Origin: Gordonia bronchialis DSM 43247
GTDB lineage: Bacteria; Actinomycetota; Actinomycetes; Mycobacteriales; Mycobacteriaceae
NCBI RefSeq assembly: GCF_000024785.1
Contig: NC_013441.1
Coordinates: 2,666,001-2,730,000, forward strand
Length of the DNA: 64,000 bases
Reading direction: 5' to 3'
Part shown: one piece after another, positions 51,285-60,721 of the stretch
How positions within the stretch are numbered: the first letter of the stretch is position 1
Layout of the letters: each line of letters begins with the position of its first letter
Position numbers and translations under genes: made by a program
The notes under the pieces: generated by a model
Databases searched by the model: none
What the model was told of the DNA's origin: nothing
The model's input: only the letters and a program-made list of their open reading frames with translations

Positions 51285-52298
51285 TCATCTCCGGTGCCGG
51301 CCGGTGTCGTGCTGGCCGGTTTCCTGCTCTTGCGTGTGGTGGCGATCGGTGTCGAAGGTGACATCGATCTCCTGAAATCCCTTGGTGCGCTGCGCACGCG
51401 CCTGCGCGGAGTAGGCCGCCTCATCACCCGGGGTGAGGGTCACGTTGTCGGTGAACGGCGTCAGCAGCGATCGCGGATACAGGTTGTCGACACGAACGGC
51501 ATTGCATTCCAGGCAGATGACCACCATCACCGCTGCGATGTACAGAAACGCCAGCAGACCCAGGACAACAGCGAAAACCCCGGTCGTGGCACTGGAATTG
51601 GCGATGACGCGCTGGATGAAGACCGTGCCGAAGGTCTGCAGGATCTGCCACCCGACCGCAGCACCCACCGCGCCGGGCAGAACGTCGCGGATGCTCACGT
51701 CCCGTGCCGTGCCGAAGCGGAATCCGAACACGAACACCGCGATGTAGAGCAACAGGGTGCCGACGGTCGCGAGCACCCGGCCGTCGGAGCCGAGGTCGAT
51801 CGCTGCGGACACCCCGTTGAGCGCGGTCAAGCCGATGATCACCAGACCGACCGTCGCCAGCAACAGGGCGCCTTTGACACGCACCTGAATCGGGTTGGGC
51901 CGCTCGTTGCGGGGGACCGTCCAGACGATGTTCATCGCGTTCTGGATGGCAACCGAGACGCCCAGCGCGCCGTACACCGCACTCACCACACCGATCACCA
52001 CCGCCAGGGTGCTGCCACTCAGCTGGCCCGGCTGACCCAATTGATCACCGATGACCGGGATCTGGGAGAGCGCCGAATCCACGATGCGCTCCTGGAGTTC
52101 GGGGTTGTCCTCGAGGACGAGGCCGAGAACGGAGGTGAAGACCAGTAGCAGAGGGAACAGCGAGATGAAGCCGTAGTAGGTGATCAGGGCAGCGAGGTAA
52201 CCGCCCTGATCGTCGAAGAACTTGTAGGCGACGGCGAGTGGAAAGCCGGTCTTCGGGTGCCGGTTCTGGAAGTCGTCGATCCGATCGGCCAGCGACAC
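51285..52298 (-). CDS. YihY/BrkB family membrane protein (second copy)
   Basis: This is a 337-residue paralogue of the protein at 42.6-43.6 kb, with six hydrophobic segments. YLAALITYYGFISLFPLLLVFTSVLG is the characteristic first helix, and VYGALGVSVAIQNAMNIVW, GAVGAAVGWQILQTFGTVFI and LGLLAFLYIAAVMVVICLECN follow. The C-terminal tail is hydrophilic, ending in a His/Gln-rich stretch. Function is unknown as for the family. Sequence divergence from the first copy suggests an old duplication, not a recent one. Confidence 0.88.
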   Translation of the reverse strand: MSLADRIDDFQNRHPKTGFPLAVAYKFFDDQGGYLAALITYYGFISLFPLLLVFTSVLGLVLEDNPELQERIVDSALSQIPVIGDQLGQPGQLSGSTLAVVIGVVSAVYGALGVSVAIQNAMNIVWTVPRNERPNPIQVRVKGALLLATVGLVIIGLTALNGVSAAIDLGSDGRVLATVGTLLLYIAVFVFGFRFGTARDVSIRDVLPGAVGAAVGWQILQTFGTVFIQRVIANSSATTGVFAVVLGLLAFLYIAAVMVVICLECNAVRVDNLYPRSLLTPFTDNVTLTPGDEAAYSAQARAQRTKGFQEIDVTFDTDRHHTQEQETGQHDTGRHRR

Positions 52299-52394
52299 CG
52301 CCTCACCCTTCTCCTCGACCCCGCAGGATGCCGAGTCTACGTGGGGTCAGCCGCCTATCCGGTCATCGGAGACACGCTCGCCGGCGCACGCCGA

Positions 52395-53387
52395 TCAACC
52401 GGCATCGACCTTCGGCATGATCTCCTCGGTCAGCCGCTTGAGGTCGTCGAGGGTCTTGGACACGGGAACGTCAGTGAACGGCGGCCACAAAAGCGGCATG
52501 TCCAGACCGGCTTCGGCATACCGCTTGAGGATGTCGGTGATCTGCTCGGCCGTCCCGGCGAGCAGATTGGTCAGTTTCCCGTTGTCGGACTGGTCGGTCT
52601 TCTCATCGGTGATGACGAACCAGATCATGCTGCACATCTGCACGTCGTCGATGGTGCGGTCGGTGTCCATGTCGTCGAGTTCCTTGGCGATCGCGGTGCG
52701 CCACTTGGACAGTTCCGCTGGGGAATCCTGGATTCCGATCCAGCCCGACATCCCGTACTTGGCGACACGCAACGCCGAGCGTCGCGCATCCTTGAGACCG
52801 CTGAAGTACATGGGCGGGAACGGCTTCTGCAACGGCTTGGCCCCGAAGCCGCTCTTCTCGAAGTCGGCGAACTCACCGTGGTATTCGAACAGGTCGTTGG
52901 TCCAGATACCCTGCATGATCTCGATGGTCTCGCGCACGTGGGCATGTCGACGCGGAAAGATCGCGCTCGCGCTCGCCGCGGCGAATTCCTCGGGCATCCA
53001 ACCGGATCCGACAGCCACGTTGAGCCGGCCATCCGAGAGATGGTCGATGGTGGCCAGTTCGGCGGCAAGCACGCCGGGTGCGCGGAACGGTGTGTCGATG
53101 ATGCTCATGCCGATGCGCACCTTCGACGTCTTGGCGGCCAGCCAGGGGATGAGCGGCATCCCCTGCAGGAACTCACCGTGAGCGGTCACCGGGAGCTGTT
53201 TGGGAAAGCCGTCCATCATGCCGAAGGCGTACTGCAGTTCACCGCGGTCAGACGCCTCGGGAACGATGATGCGGTCCAGTGTCCACACCGAATCGAAGTC
53301 GAGTTCCTCGGCCAGGTCCGTCAGCTCGGAGAGTTCGCCGACGGTCACCTTGTCTCGGAAGTTGGGGAGATAGAGAGCGAGTTTCAT
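52395..53387 (-). CDS. LLM class flavin-dependent oxidoreductase
   Basis: This is a 330-residue luciferase-like protein from ATG 53387 with ggaggccaccacc ahead. MKLALYLPNFRDKVTVGEL, LDFDSVWTLDRIIVPEAS and GRLNVAVGSGWMPEEFAA mark the fold and the flavin/F420 site; the last motif is typical of F420-type enzymes. It lies 71 bp downstream of an AMP-dependent ligase on the same strand, so the two may handle one acyl substrate. Reaction is unknown. Confidence 0.85.
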   Translation of the reverse strand: MKLALYLPNFRDKVTVGELSELTDLAEELDFDSVWTLDRIIVPEASDRGELQYAFGMMDGFPKQLPVTAHGEFLQGMPLIPWLAAKTSKVRIGMSIIDTPFRAPGVLAAELATIDHLSDGRLNVAVGSGWMPEEFAAASASAIFPRRHAHVRETIEIMQGIWTNDLFEYHGEFADFEKSGFGAKPLQKPFPPMYFSGLKDARRSALRVAKYGMSGWIGIQDSPAELSKWRTAIAKELDDMDTDRTIDDVQMCSMIWFVITDEKTDQSDNGKLTNLLAGTAEQITDILKRYAEAGLDMPLLWPPFTDVPVSKTLDDLKRLTEEIMPKVDAG

Positions 53388-53458
53388 GGTGGTGGCCTCC
53401 TTGCCGGGTGATTCTCTACTGTTGTTGTGACGGGTGGCTATGTCACGATGGGGGAGCA

Positions 53459-55024
53459 TCATTCGTTGTCTCCGCTGACGTAGGCGCGCAGCGCTTTCTT
53501 GTCGAGTTTGCCGAGTGCGGTCAACGGCAGTTCCTCGACCAACCGCACTTGTTTGGGGATCTTGTAGCGGGAGAGCCGTTTTCGACAGTGCGCGATCACC
53601 TCGTCGGGATTCAGGGCGCCGGCAGAGACGACGCAGGCGATCACGGCTTCCCCCCAATCCGGGTGCGGGGCACCGATGACAGCCACCTGGGCGACGCCCT
53701 CGAGTTCGGCGATGGCGTTCTCGACCTCCGTGGAGTAGACGTTCATCCCGCCTGTGATGATCAGGTCGTTCTTGCGGTCGACCAGGTAGAGGTAGCCATC
53801 GGGATCGACGCGCCCGAGATCACCGGTGTACAGCCAGCCGTCGCGGACGGTCTGCGCCGTCTTCTCCGGCAGCCCGTGATACCCGGTCATGGTGTACGGC
53901 GTCATCGCGGTCACCTCACCGATCCCTCCGGCCGGGCATTCGTTGTCGTGGTCGTCGACGATGCGCACCCGGGCCATCGCGATCGGACGCCCACAGCTCG
54001 TCAGCCGCTCGGGCCGCGCCGGATCGTGGTCCTCGCGGGTGAGGCGGGTGATGAAGTTGGGCGCCTCGGTCTGTCCGTAGAGTTGCATGAACACCGGGCC
54101 GAACGTGGCCAGCCCTTCGGTGAGACGGTCGACGGTGATCGGTACGGCGCCGTACAGGATCGTGCGCAGCGACGAGAAGTCGGCGTCACGGTCGGCGACG
54201 ACCATCCGCACGTGGTCGAGGAGCCGGTAGATCATTGTCGGGACGGCGAAAAGAAAGGTGGCCCGGTCGCTTTCGATGCGTTCGAGCACGATCTGCGGGT
54301 CGAAGCCGGACTCGACGAAGGCGTGTGCGCCCTTGACCATTCCCGCCTGCAGATGCAGCCCCGACGAATGTGGCAGCGGTGAGGTGATCACCAGCCGTTC
54401 GTCGTCGCCGAATCCGATCTCGACGACATGTGACAGCACATTGAGCGCCAAGCCGGCCTGGGCGTGGACGACGCCCTTCGGCGCGCCGGTGGTTCCGCCC
54501 GTATAGACCAGAAGTGCCACATCGGTTGGCGCGACGGCGATCTCGGGCGGGGTGTGCGCGCCGACGCCCACCGCGTCGTCCCATGAGACCGCACCCGGCG
54601 GCGGATCGGGCGGCTCGGGGCCGACGACGACGAGCGTCTGCAACGCCGTCTCGGGATCGGCTAGTACCGGCACGGCGCGGCTGAGTTGCGACGGTGTCGC
54701 AATGGCGACGACGGCACTGCTGTCCCGCAGGATGTACTCCGCGTCGCGCACGCCGAGAAGGTCGTTGAGCGGCGCCTTGGCGCCACCGCAACGCAGGACG
54801 GCCTGGTCGGCGACCACGTATTCGAGGCCGTTGCTCATCATGAGCGCTACCGGTGTCCCCGGCGCCACGCCGCACTCGACGAGGAACCGGGACAGCCCGT
54901 TGGCCTGGGTGGCGAGCTCGCCATATGTCAGGGTCTCGCCGCCCGAGGTGACTGCGGGGCGGTCGTCGAAGCGATCGACCGCTCCTACCAGCAGGTCGCG
55001 AAGGGTCAGTTGACCGGCGGTCAT
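53459..55024 (-). CDS. AMP-dependent acyl-CoA ligase
   Basis: This is a 521-residue ANL enzyme from ATG 55024 with cggaggag upstream. Motifs are LLVYTGGTTGAPKGVVHAQ (A3, with Gly in place of the common Ser), MQLYGQTEAPNF (A5), GWLYTGDLGRVDPDGYLYLV (A7/A8) and LTALGKLDKKALR with the catalytic Lys. The substrate is probably a medium or aromatic acid, but cannot be specified. The following LLM gene suggests a two-step pathway: activation, then oxidation. Confidence 0.9.
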   Translation of the reverse strand: MTAGQLTLRDLLVGAVDRFDDRPAVTSGGETLTYGELATQANGLSRFLVECGVAPGTPVALMMSNGLEYVVADQAVLRCGGAKAPLNDLLGVRDAEYILRDSSAVVAIATPSQLSRAVPVLADPETALQTLVVVGPEPPDPPPGAVSWDDAVGVGAHTPPEIAVAPTDVALLVYTGGTTGAPKGVVHAQAGLALNVLSHVVEIGFGDDERLVITSPLPHSSGLHLQAGMVKGAHAFVESGFDPQIVLERIESDRATFLFAVPTMIYRLLDHVRMVVADRDADFSSLRTILYGAVPITVDRLTEGLATFGPVFMQLYGQTEAPNFITRLTREDHDPARPERLTSCGRPIAMARVRIVDDHDNECPAGGIGEVTAMTPYTMTGYHGLPEKTAQTVRDGWLYTGDLGRVDPDGYLYLVDRKNDLIITGGMNVYSTEVENAIAELEGVAQVAVIGAPHPDWGEAVIACVVSAGALNPDEVIAHCRKRLSRYKIPKQVRLVEELPLTALGKLDKKALRAYVSGDNE

Positions 55025-55188
55025 CGCACTCCTCCGAGGTTGACAGCTCTCGCATTCACCCGACGTGCCGCCCCGCGCCCTCGGTGTGATGTATGACACA
55101 GTAGGCGCGCAGCGTCCGGTCCGGACCGTGAACGCCGCAGTTCCCCCGTTACGCAGGGGCGGCCACGGTGGTGTGAGAAGGTCGAGCC

Positions 55189-55632
55189 GTGTCCACCTCG
55201 GAGTTCCCGGTCCACGACTCCTTCCGATCGGCACGCGTCGCCCGACTGGCCACCAGCGGCGCCGACGGTGTACCGCATCTTGTGCCGATCGTGTTCGCAC
55301 TGGCCGATGACACGCTCTTCACCTGTGTCGACCACAAACCCAAACGGACCCGAGCGCTACGCCGGCTGGCGAACATCGCGGCCAACCCGCGGGTGTCAAT
55401 CCTGGTCGATCACTACACCGACGACTGGACAGCGCTGTGGTGGGTGCGCGTGGACGGCGCAGCGCAGGTCGTCGACGCGTCGACGACGCTCGGGACCCAC
55501 GGCGTCGATGCCCTCGCCGCCAAATATACGCAGTACCGCGAGCATCGACCGGCCGGGGCGGTGATCGCGGTGCACGACCTGACCTGGCATTCGTGGACGG
55601 CCTCCGGCGCCACCCCCGATCGACGACCCTGA
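55189..55632 (+). CDS. F420-dependent PPOX-class split-barrel protein (TIGR03668 type)
   Basis: This is a 147-residue protein from GTG 55189. FRSARVARLATSGADGVPHLVPIVFAL is the first strand pair with the family's cofactor region, KRTRALRRLANIAANPRVSILVDHY the next, and DWTALWWVRVDGAAQVVD the core; it ends in PAGAVIAVHDLTWHSWTAS. This matches the TIGR03668 group of pyridoxamine-phosphate-oxidase-like F420 proteins. Its role is unknown. Together with the LLM and DUF385 proteins it points to wide F420 use. Confidence 0.85.
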   Translation: MSTSEFPVHDSFRSARVARLATSGADGVPHLVPIVFALADDTLFTCVDHKPKRTRALRRLANIAANPRVSILVDHYTDDWTALWWVRVDGAAQVVDASTTLGTHGVDALAAKYTQYREHRPAGAVIAVHDLTWHSWTASGATPDRRP

Positions 55633-55694
55633 CGGGCGAGAACTGGCATCCTGGTGTCGGACCCAGACTGACGCCCGACCCGAGGAGGCCTCCG

Positions 55695-55850
55695 ATGGCG
55701 GCGGACAACGACCCCAAGACGTCACACCACTCCGACGACGACTCCGACGACGTGGCCCACCCCGGCCCGGCCGACCACGGCGGCACCGGCGGGATGGCCA
55801 CCAGAGAGGTCACCCCGGAACTCGCCGAGGGCGACGACTCCGATAACTAG
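55695..55850 (+). CDS. Small acidic protein of 51 residues
   Basis: Short ORF from ATG 55695 with a good ribosome binding site (cgaggaggcc). The product starts MAADNDPKTSHHSDDDSDDV, has a Gly/His/Pro middle (HPGPADHGGTGG) and an acidic end (ELAEGDDSDN). Composition suggests a disordered protein. Third positions are GC-rich, as in real genes here. No family was recognised. It lies 62 bp after the split-barrel gene and could be its partner. Confidence 0.6.
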   Translation: MAADNDPKTSHHSDDDSDDVAHPGPADHGGTGGMATREVTPELAEGDDSDN

Positions 55851-55877
55851 GGCCCGTCCCACAGCTGGTTGAGCCAT

Positions 55878-55963
55878 GGTTGAGCCGCGACGAGCGAGCT
55901 TGTCCGACTGCTGGTTGAGCCGCGACGAGCGAGCTTGCGAGCTCGACGCGCGTCGAAACCAGC
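55878..55963. repeat. Palindromic repeat, partial copy plus full copy
   Basis: The sequence ggttgagccgcgacgagcgagcttg occurs twice (55878-55902 and 55913-55937). The second copy extends through gagcttgcgagctc and on to cgtcgaaaccag (55963), so that ctggtt and aaccag at its ends pair as the base of an imperfect hairpin. This looks like an intergenic REP-type element. A diverged third copy lies at 56139-56220. Confidence 0.7.
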
Positions 55964-56097
55964 AGCAAGACAACACTATCGGCGACCACCACCCGAACAG
56001 CCGACAGTACTGGGCACCGACGCCTCTCGCCCAGCGGCTCGGGGCGGCTCAGCCGGCAGAAGGCAACAGCGACTCAGCGGCAATAGGAAGCGGCAGC

Positions 56098-58475
56098 TCA
56101 GTTGGTCGGCGTAACCGGTGGCTCAGCCGCCAGCCGGGCCGGTGAGCCGCGACGAGTGAGCTCGCGAGTCCGGTGCGCGTCGAAACCATCAGCGGGACAA
56201 CGCTGTTCGTGACCACTGAGCTCGGTCAGCCGGTGACCGGCGGAGGTGTCGACGACCACGGTGACCGCTGCCGATCGTCCCGGTGGTAGTGCGCGGATTC
56301 GGACCGCACCGTCGGCCGCTCCACGCAGCGCCTCGACGAGGCGATCACGGATCTGCTCGTCCAGTGACGGAAGATCGGTGGGATCCCGGTCTCCCGCACG
56401 GTCGTCGAGCAATGTGACACTCACACCACGACGACGGGCCGCGTCGATCGCATCGACAACGTCGGGTGTGCACAGGGCCCGCGCCCGCAGCAGATCCCGA
56501 AGATGGCCTCGATCACCGCACACTCCAGACGCATCTGTGCATCAACGGCGTTGCCCTCCTCGGCGAGCAGCGCGAGCAGCGGCCGCGCCAGCGCGGTGAT
56601 CGGTGCCAGGTGGAGAGCGCGTTCGTCGGCGGCGGCGCGGATGGCCGCCGCCTCGGCAGCCGCGTCGGCCGCCTGTCGCTGTGCATCGGCGAGCGCACCG
56701 ACCAGCGCCCGGTTGACCGCGGCATAGACGATGGCAATCGCCACGAATCCACCAGACGGGCCGATCAGCAACACCCCGCGCAACGCGTCACCGGCGTCCA
56801 CCGACGACCACCACGCCGCAACCGCCAGCGTCACCACGAACCCGAGCGCAGCCGACGACGGACGTCCCCGCATCGCCAGCATCGCGACGATCAGCGCCGG
56901 TGGGCCGGTGATCCAGATGGGGACGAGCTGTCCCGGCGGATCGAGGGCGAACAGATAGATCCCGCACATCACCGCCGGCGTGAGCGCGACGAACAGCGTG
57001 CCCCAGCCGGCGAGCGGATCCGGCCCGGGCGCCACGAGCACCGCTGCGGCACATGCCATCAGAAGCAGGGCCAGCAGGGCCACCCACGGCGACCTCAGCT
57101 CTCCCGGATTGAGGACCGCCGCGAGCACTTCGAGCCCGACGATCACCCCGGCCAGCCACCTCGCCGTACGCGACCGCATACCGAGAGCATCAGAACCGTC
57201 GGCAATCGCAATCGCGCCGGGCGGATCCCACCGCACCTGTACCGAAGTTCCCGCGCCGGGTCGCGACCACACCGTGGCGGTGCCGCCCGCGACCTCCGAC
57301 ATCCGCTTCTCGATCGACGAAGAGATTCCGAGACGCTCGGGCGCCACCGATGAGCGGACGAATCCCGCACCGTCATCGTCGATCCGCACGCTGATGCGCC
57401 CGGCACGCAGGTCGATTCGGCAGCGCCGCACCACGTCCGCGGGTAGATGACGCGCACAGTTGCGCGCGGCTTCGGCAACCGCTCCGAGAACCGCATCGAC
57501 GACGGCCGGCGGATAGACGTGAACCTCGTCGTCGCGTCCGGCCATGGAGATCGACATCTGCGGGTCGTTCTCCTCGATCACGTCGACGATGGTCCGGGTC
57601 ACCTCGTCACCGTCTGGCTCGCGCTCCACTGCGGCGCTCCGGAGGGTCTTGTCAAGAGCACGAACGGTTGCCGCCGCCCGGTCGGGAAGACGTGCGGACG
57701 CACCACCGCGGGCGGCCTCGAGGAGATTCGCCATGATCATGTCGTGCGTGAGGGCACGGGCCTGCGCGCGTTCCATCACGCGCGCACGCGCTGCGCCGGA
57801 CTCCTGAGCTTGTGCGATGGCGGACGCGGCGGCGCGGTCGAGGGCCGCGGCAGTCCGCAGGCCGGCCGTGCCCAGCGCGAAGGGGACCAGTGCGAACACC
57901 GTCGAGCAGGCGATGTCGGCGATCATCGCGGTCACACCCGCATTGGACTGCGCGATGTTGCCGACGAACTTGACCCCGACCGCGGCGATCACCACGTACG
58001 TCGCTGTCACCGCGGTCGGCCACGCGACCAATGCACAGATCGTGCCGAGCACCACAAACGGTCCCAGCCAGAACACGGTGGCATCGTCGATGGGGTTGCC
58101 GTTCCAGGCCATCGGCCACAGTGCAACGGCCAGCAGAACCCCCAGTGCCGCAATCGAACTGAGTACGCGTAGGCGCAGGAGATCCGACGACCCGATCGCG
58201 TGTCCGGCGACCAGGAACCCCGGGAGAACGGCGAGGATCATCGCGCTCGGCGTCCACCACGTGGCGACCACCGCGTGTGCCTGAGTGATGGCCGGAATCA
58301 AGAACGGGAGGAACACCAGATAGGCGGCGCCCGCGAACACCGCGTAACAACGCATGGTTCGGCCGACGGCCGTGTCGGTGCGATCCAAGTCGCGATCGGC
58401 AGGCCCGACGGCACGAACCACCCAGGTGCCTGCCGACTCGGCAGGACGTCTCAATACCGCCCGGCGAATACCCAC
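56098..58475 (-). pseudogene. Two-block membrane histidine-kinase-like gene broken by a -1 frameshift
   Basis: The main frame gives 684 residues. It has about six hydrophobic segments (45-230), a helix ALTHDMIMANLLEAARGG with a possible phospho-His, an HATPase-type region (EAARNCARHL, then IDDDGAGFVRSS and RLGISSSIEKR), and a second membrane block (435-600). After LECAVIEA (near 56505) the frame runs into unrelated residues and a stop at 56421, while the next frame continues as HLRDLLRARALCTPDVVDAI to 56098. One missing base near 56500-56506 explains this. The end of the rescued frame runs into a repeat, so the C terminus is altered as well. No response-regulator gene is adjacent. Confidence 0.75.
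56139..56220. repeat. Diverged copy of the palindromic repeat inside the kinase 3' end
   Basis: This copy (gtgagccgcgacgagtgagc, then tcgcgagtccggtgcgcgtcgaaacc and on to gtgaccactgag) matches the 55913 element and the sequence after it over about 80 bp with scattered changes; both continue into agcgggacaacgctgttcg/agcaagacaacactatcgg. It lies within the last codons of the kinase frame and supplies residues such as FDAHRTRELTRRG. Confidence 0.65.
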
Positions 58476-58647
58476 TGGACACGATTATGCGGGTGGCCCG
58501 GTGTCGACGTGAGAATTCGGGAGTCTTGGCGCCTGGGCGTGACCACTCGATGTCACCACCCGGGTACCCGATATCGGTATTGGACTCCTCGATGTCGTTG
58601 CGGTGCAACAATCAGTTGAGCCGGGGACCAGACAACTGGAGTACATC

Positions 58648-59889
58648 ATGATCTGTATCGTCCCCGCCGGCGTCATTCGACCGCTCGTCCTCACCGCACT
58701 CGGCTGCGCAACGGTTCTCACGATCGCGGCGTGTTCGACGGGTTCCTCCGACACCGCCGCATCGTCGTCGAGTGCCGTCGCGACCGACACCGCGCCAGAT
58801 GTCGTGACGCCCGTCATCGCCTCGACGGTCGACGATCCGATCCCGGTCGTCGGTTCGGACGGCAGGACGCACCTCGCCTACGAGCTGGTGCTGACCAACG
58901 TCACCCCCGACGCGGTCGCCATCCGCTCATTGGCGGTGAGCTCGTCCGATCAACAGCTGCTCACCCTCGACGGCGCGGCGCTCACCGCGCTCGCGCGGCG
59001 GGGGAGTGGCCGGCCGGGCCTCGATCTCGACGGTGGCGAGTATGCCCGACTGACGCTGGATGTGGCACTGCCCGAAGGTAGCCCGACGCCGACCTCACTG
59101 ACCAACACGTTGACGGTTGCTCCATCCAAGCCGCAGCCGCCGCTGATCCCCGCGGTCATCGCCGAACCCATCAGCGTGCGGGTCTCGCCACACCAGGCCG
59201 TGACACTCGAATCGCCTCTGCAGGGCGACGGATGGCTCAACGGCGACGGCTGCTGCATACCGAGTGCGCACCGCACCGCGGCCAACCCCATCAACGGAAG
59301 GCTTTGGCTGGCAGAACGTTTCGCCATCGACTGGGTTCGACTCGACGCTGCGGGCAAGATGTTCGTCGGCGATCCTTCCGCGCTTGCGTCCTATTCGTAC
59401 TACGGAGCCGAGATCCACTCCGTGGCGCAGAGCACCGTCGTTGGCGTGGTCGACGGACTGCCCGACCAGGTGCCGGGACGGACGCCCACCGGATTGCCGC
59501 TCGACCAGTACGGCGGAAACCACGTGGTCGCCAAGATCTCCGACGGGGTGTTCGTCTTCTATGCCCACCTCAAGCCGGGCAGCGTCCGGGTGAAGGTCGG
59601 CGACTCGCTGAGGCCGGGACAAACGGTCGGACTCCTCGGCAACAGCGGCAACTCCGATGCTCCCCACCTTCATTTCCACGCGATGAACGGACCCGACCCG
59701 CTGCGTTCCGCCGGAATCCCGTATGTCTACCGACAGTTCACGGTGGCGCACCGGCTACAGGCCGAGAGCCAGCTCGAGGAGTTGCTCACCACGGGCGGAC
59801 CGGTGGCGTATGCACCCGAGCCGGTCGCCAAGGCGGTCACCGACGCCATGCCGATCGACCTGGATCTGGTGAACTTCCCGACCGGCTAG
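58648..59889 (+). CDS. M23 family metallopeptidase lipoprotein
   Basis: This is a 413-residue protein from ATG 58648 with ctggagt upstream. The signal peptide ends in the lipobox LTIAAC, followed by a Ser/Ala linker. A beta-rich N-terminal part (about 60-200) precedes an LytM/M23 domain: YYGAEIHSVAQSTVVGVVDG, GGNHVVAKISDGVFVFYAHL and GNSGNSDAPHLHFHAMNGPD. The HLHFH motif is intact, but the first zinc-ligand region is atypical (NHVV instead of HxxxD), so enzymatic activity is uncertain. It is probably a peptidoglycan-binding or peptidase protein of the envelope. Confidence 0.8.
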   Translation: MICIVPAGVIRPLVLTALGCATVLTIAACSTGSSDTAASSSSAVATDTAPDVVTPVIASTVDDPIPVVGSDGRTHLAYELVLTNVTPDAVAIRSLAVSSSDQQLLTLDGAALTALARRGSGRPGLDLDGGEYARLTLDVALPEGSPTPTSLTNTLTVAPSKPQPPLIPAVIAEPISVRVSPHQAVTLESPLQGDGWLNGDGCCIPSAHRTAANPINGRLWLAERFAIDWVRLDAAGKMFVGDPSALASYSYYGAEIHSVAQSTVVGVVDGLPDQVPGRTPTGLPLDQYGGNHVVAKISDGVFVFYAHLKPGSVRVKVGDSLRPGQTVGLLGNSGNSDAPHLHFHAMNGPDPLRSAGIPYVYRQFTVAHRLQAESQLEELLTTGGPVAYAPEPVAKAVTDAMPIDLDLVNFPTG

Positions 59890-59895
59890 ACGCAC

Positions 59896-60264
59896 TCACC
59901 AGCGTCGGCTGGGACTGCGTATGGCGCAGCGGACGCACTGCCGCGCAGCAGGCAGCACCTCGAGGCGTTCGGAATCGATCTGTTGCCCGCAGGTTTCGCA
60001 CAGCCCGTAGGAACCGTGCCCCACACGCTCGAGTGCCTCGTCGATCTCGGCCAGGCGTACCCGTGAACGTTCGAGCTGCGCCAACAGATGTCCGCGTTCG
60101 ACGGCGAGCGTGGAACCCTCGGGATCGTGCTCGTCGTCGGCGGCCTCGTCTGCGGTGGCCTCGAGCACCGCCGCCAACCGTGCTGCGAGCGATTCGATGA
60201 GGTCAACCGTGCGCCCTCGTTCCGCGACCAACATGCTCCGCGAGGTGCCGTCCTGGCCTCTCAT
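59896..60264 (-). CDS. TraR/DksA family zinc-finger protein
   Basis: This is a 122-residue protein. Residues 15-70 are helical with ERSRVRLAEIDEALERVGHGSYG, the DksA-like coiled coil. YGLCETCGQQIDSERLEVLP followed by ARQCVRCA provides the four-Cys zinc ribbon. Such proteins bind RNA polymerase through the secondary channel. In actinobacteria short TraR/DksA proteins are common and mostly uncharacterised. The start is uncertain: ATG 60264 or ATG 60234. Confidence 0.85.
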   Translation of the reverse strand: MRGQDGTSRSMLVAERGRTVDLIESLAARLAAVLEATADEAADDEHDPEGSTLAVERGHLLAQLERSRVRLAEIDEALERVGHGSYGLCETCGQQIDSERLEVLPAARQCVRCAIRSPSRRW

Positions 60265-60351
60265 CGGATCGCGAGTCGTGCTCGGCTCCGGTTCATCACA
60301 CCTTTCTACACCCGCAATGAGACAGCCGGCTTGGGCTTGACGCCGGAGTGG

Positions 60352-60564
60352 TCAGTCCGCGTCGGCCGACGGGCCCGTGTTGGTGCCGCCGTCGGACACC
60401 TCGAAGTTCTTCCATTCACCGTCGTCGTAGACCTGCATCGCGGTGCCGAGGGCGTCGTCGGGGACCTCGACGGTCTTGAACCAGTCATAGGCGCCTGTGG
60501 CGTCGTCGAACTCGGTTTCCTCGATGACCTTCTCCTGCGCATCGATCACACGGTAGCGAGCCAT
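60352..60564 (-). CDS. Small conserved protein of 70 residues
   Basis: Short minus-strand gene MARYRVIDAQEKVIEETEFD, then ATGAYDWFKTVEVPDDALG and MQVYDDGEWKNFEVSDG. The alternating beta pattern and aromatic residues suggest a small single-domain fold. Similar short proteins occur in Mycobacteriales genomes; I know no function for them. TraR/DksA lies 87 bp downstream on the same strand. Confidence 0.7.
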   Translation of the reverse strand: MARYRVIDAQEKVIEETEFDDATGAYDWFKTVEVPDDALGTAMQVYDDGEWKNFEVSDGGTNTGPSADAD

Positions 60565-60594
60565 GATCGTTCACCAACTCTCTGTGCTTCTCGT

Positions 60595-60627
60595 CGTCTG
60601 CCGTCTCTCCCCGACGGTAGGCAGACG
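60595..60627. terminator. Possible hairpin after the enoyl-CoA hydratase gene
   Basis: cgtctgcc and ggcagacg form an 8-bp perfect stem with an inner gtc/gac extension and a bulge. It lies about 95 nt past the hydratase stop on the minus strand and 31 nt before the 70-residue protein's start, so it could be a terminator or part of a leader. Confidence 0.3.
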
Positions 60628-60721
60628 CCGCCGGCAGCACCCGCAGCACACCTGTATGATGCCGAATCGTGTTCTGCGACAACAGATCGGTAACGATGTC
60701 GAGCGAAAGGTTGCGCTGGCC

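Noticed and set aside
56421..56523. Programmed -1 frameshift in the kinase gene
   Set aside because: No slippery heptamer or strong downstream structure is visible. A lost base is the simpler explanation.
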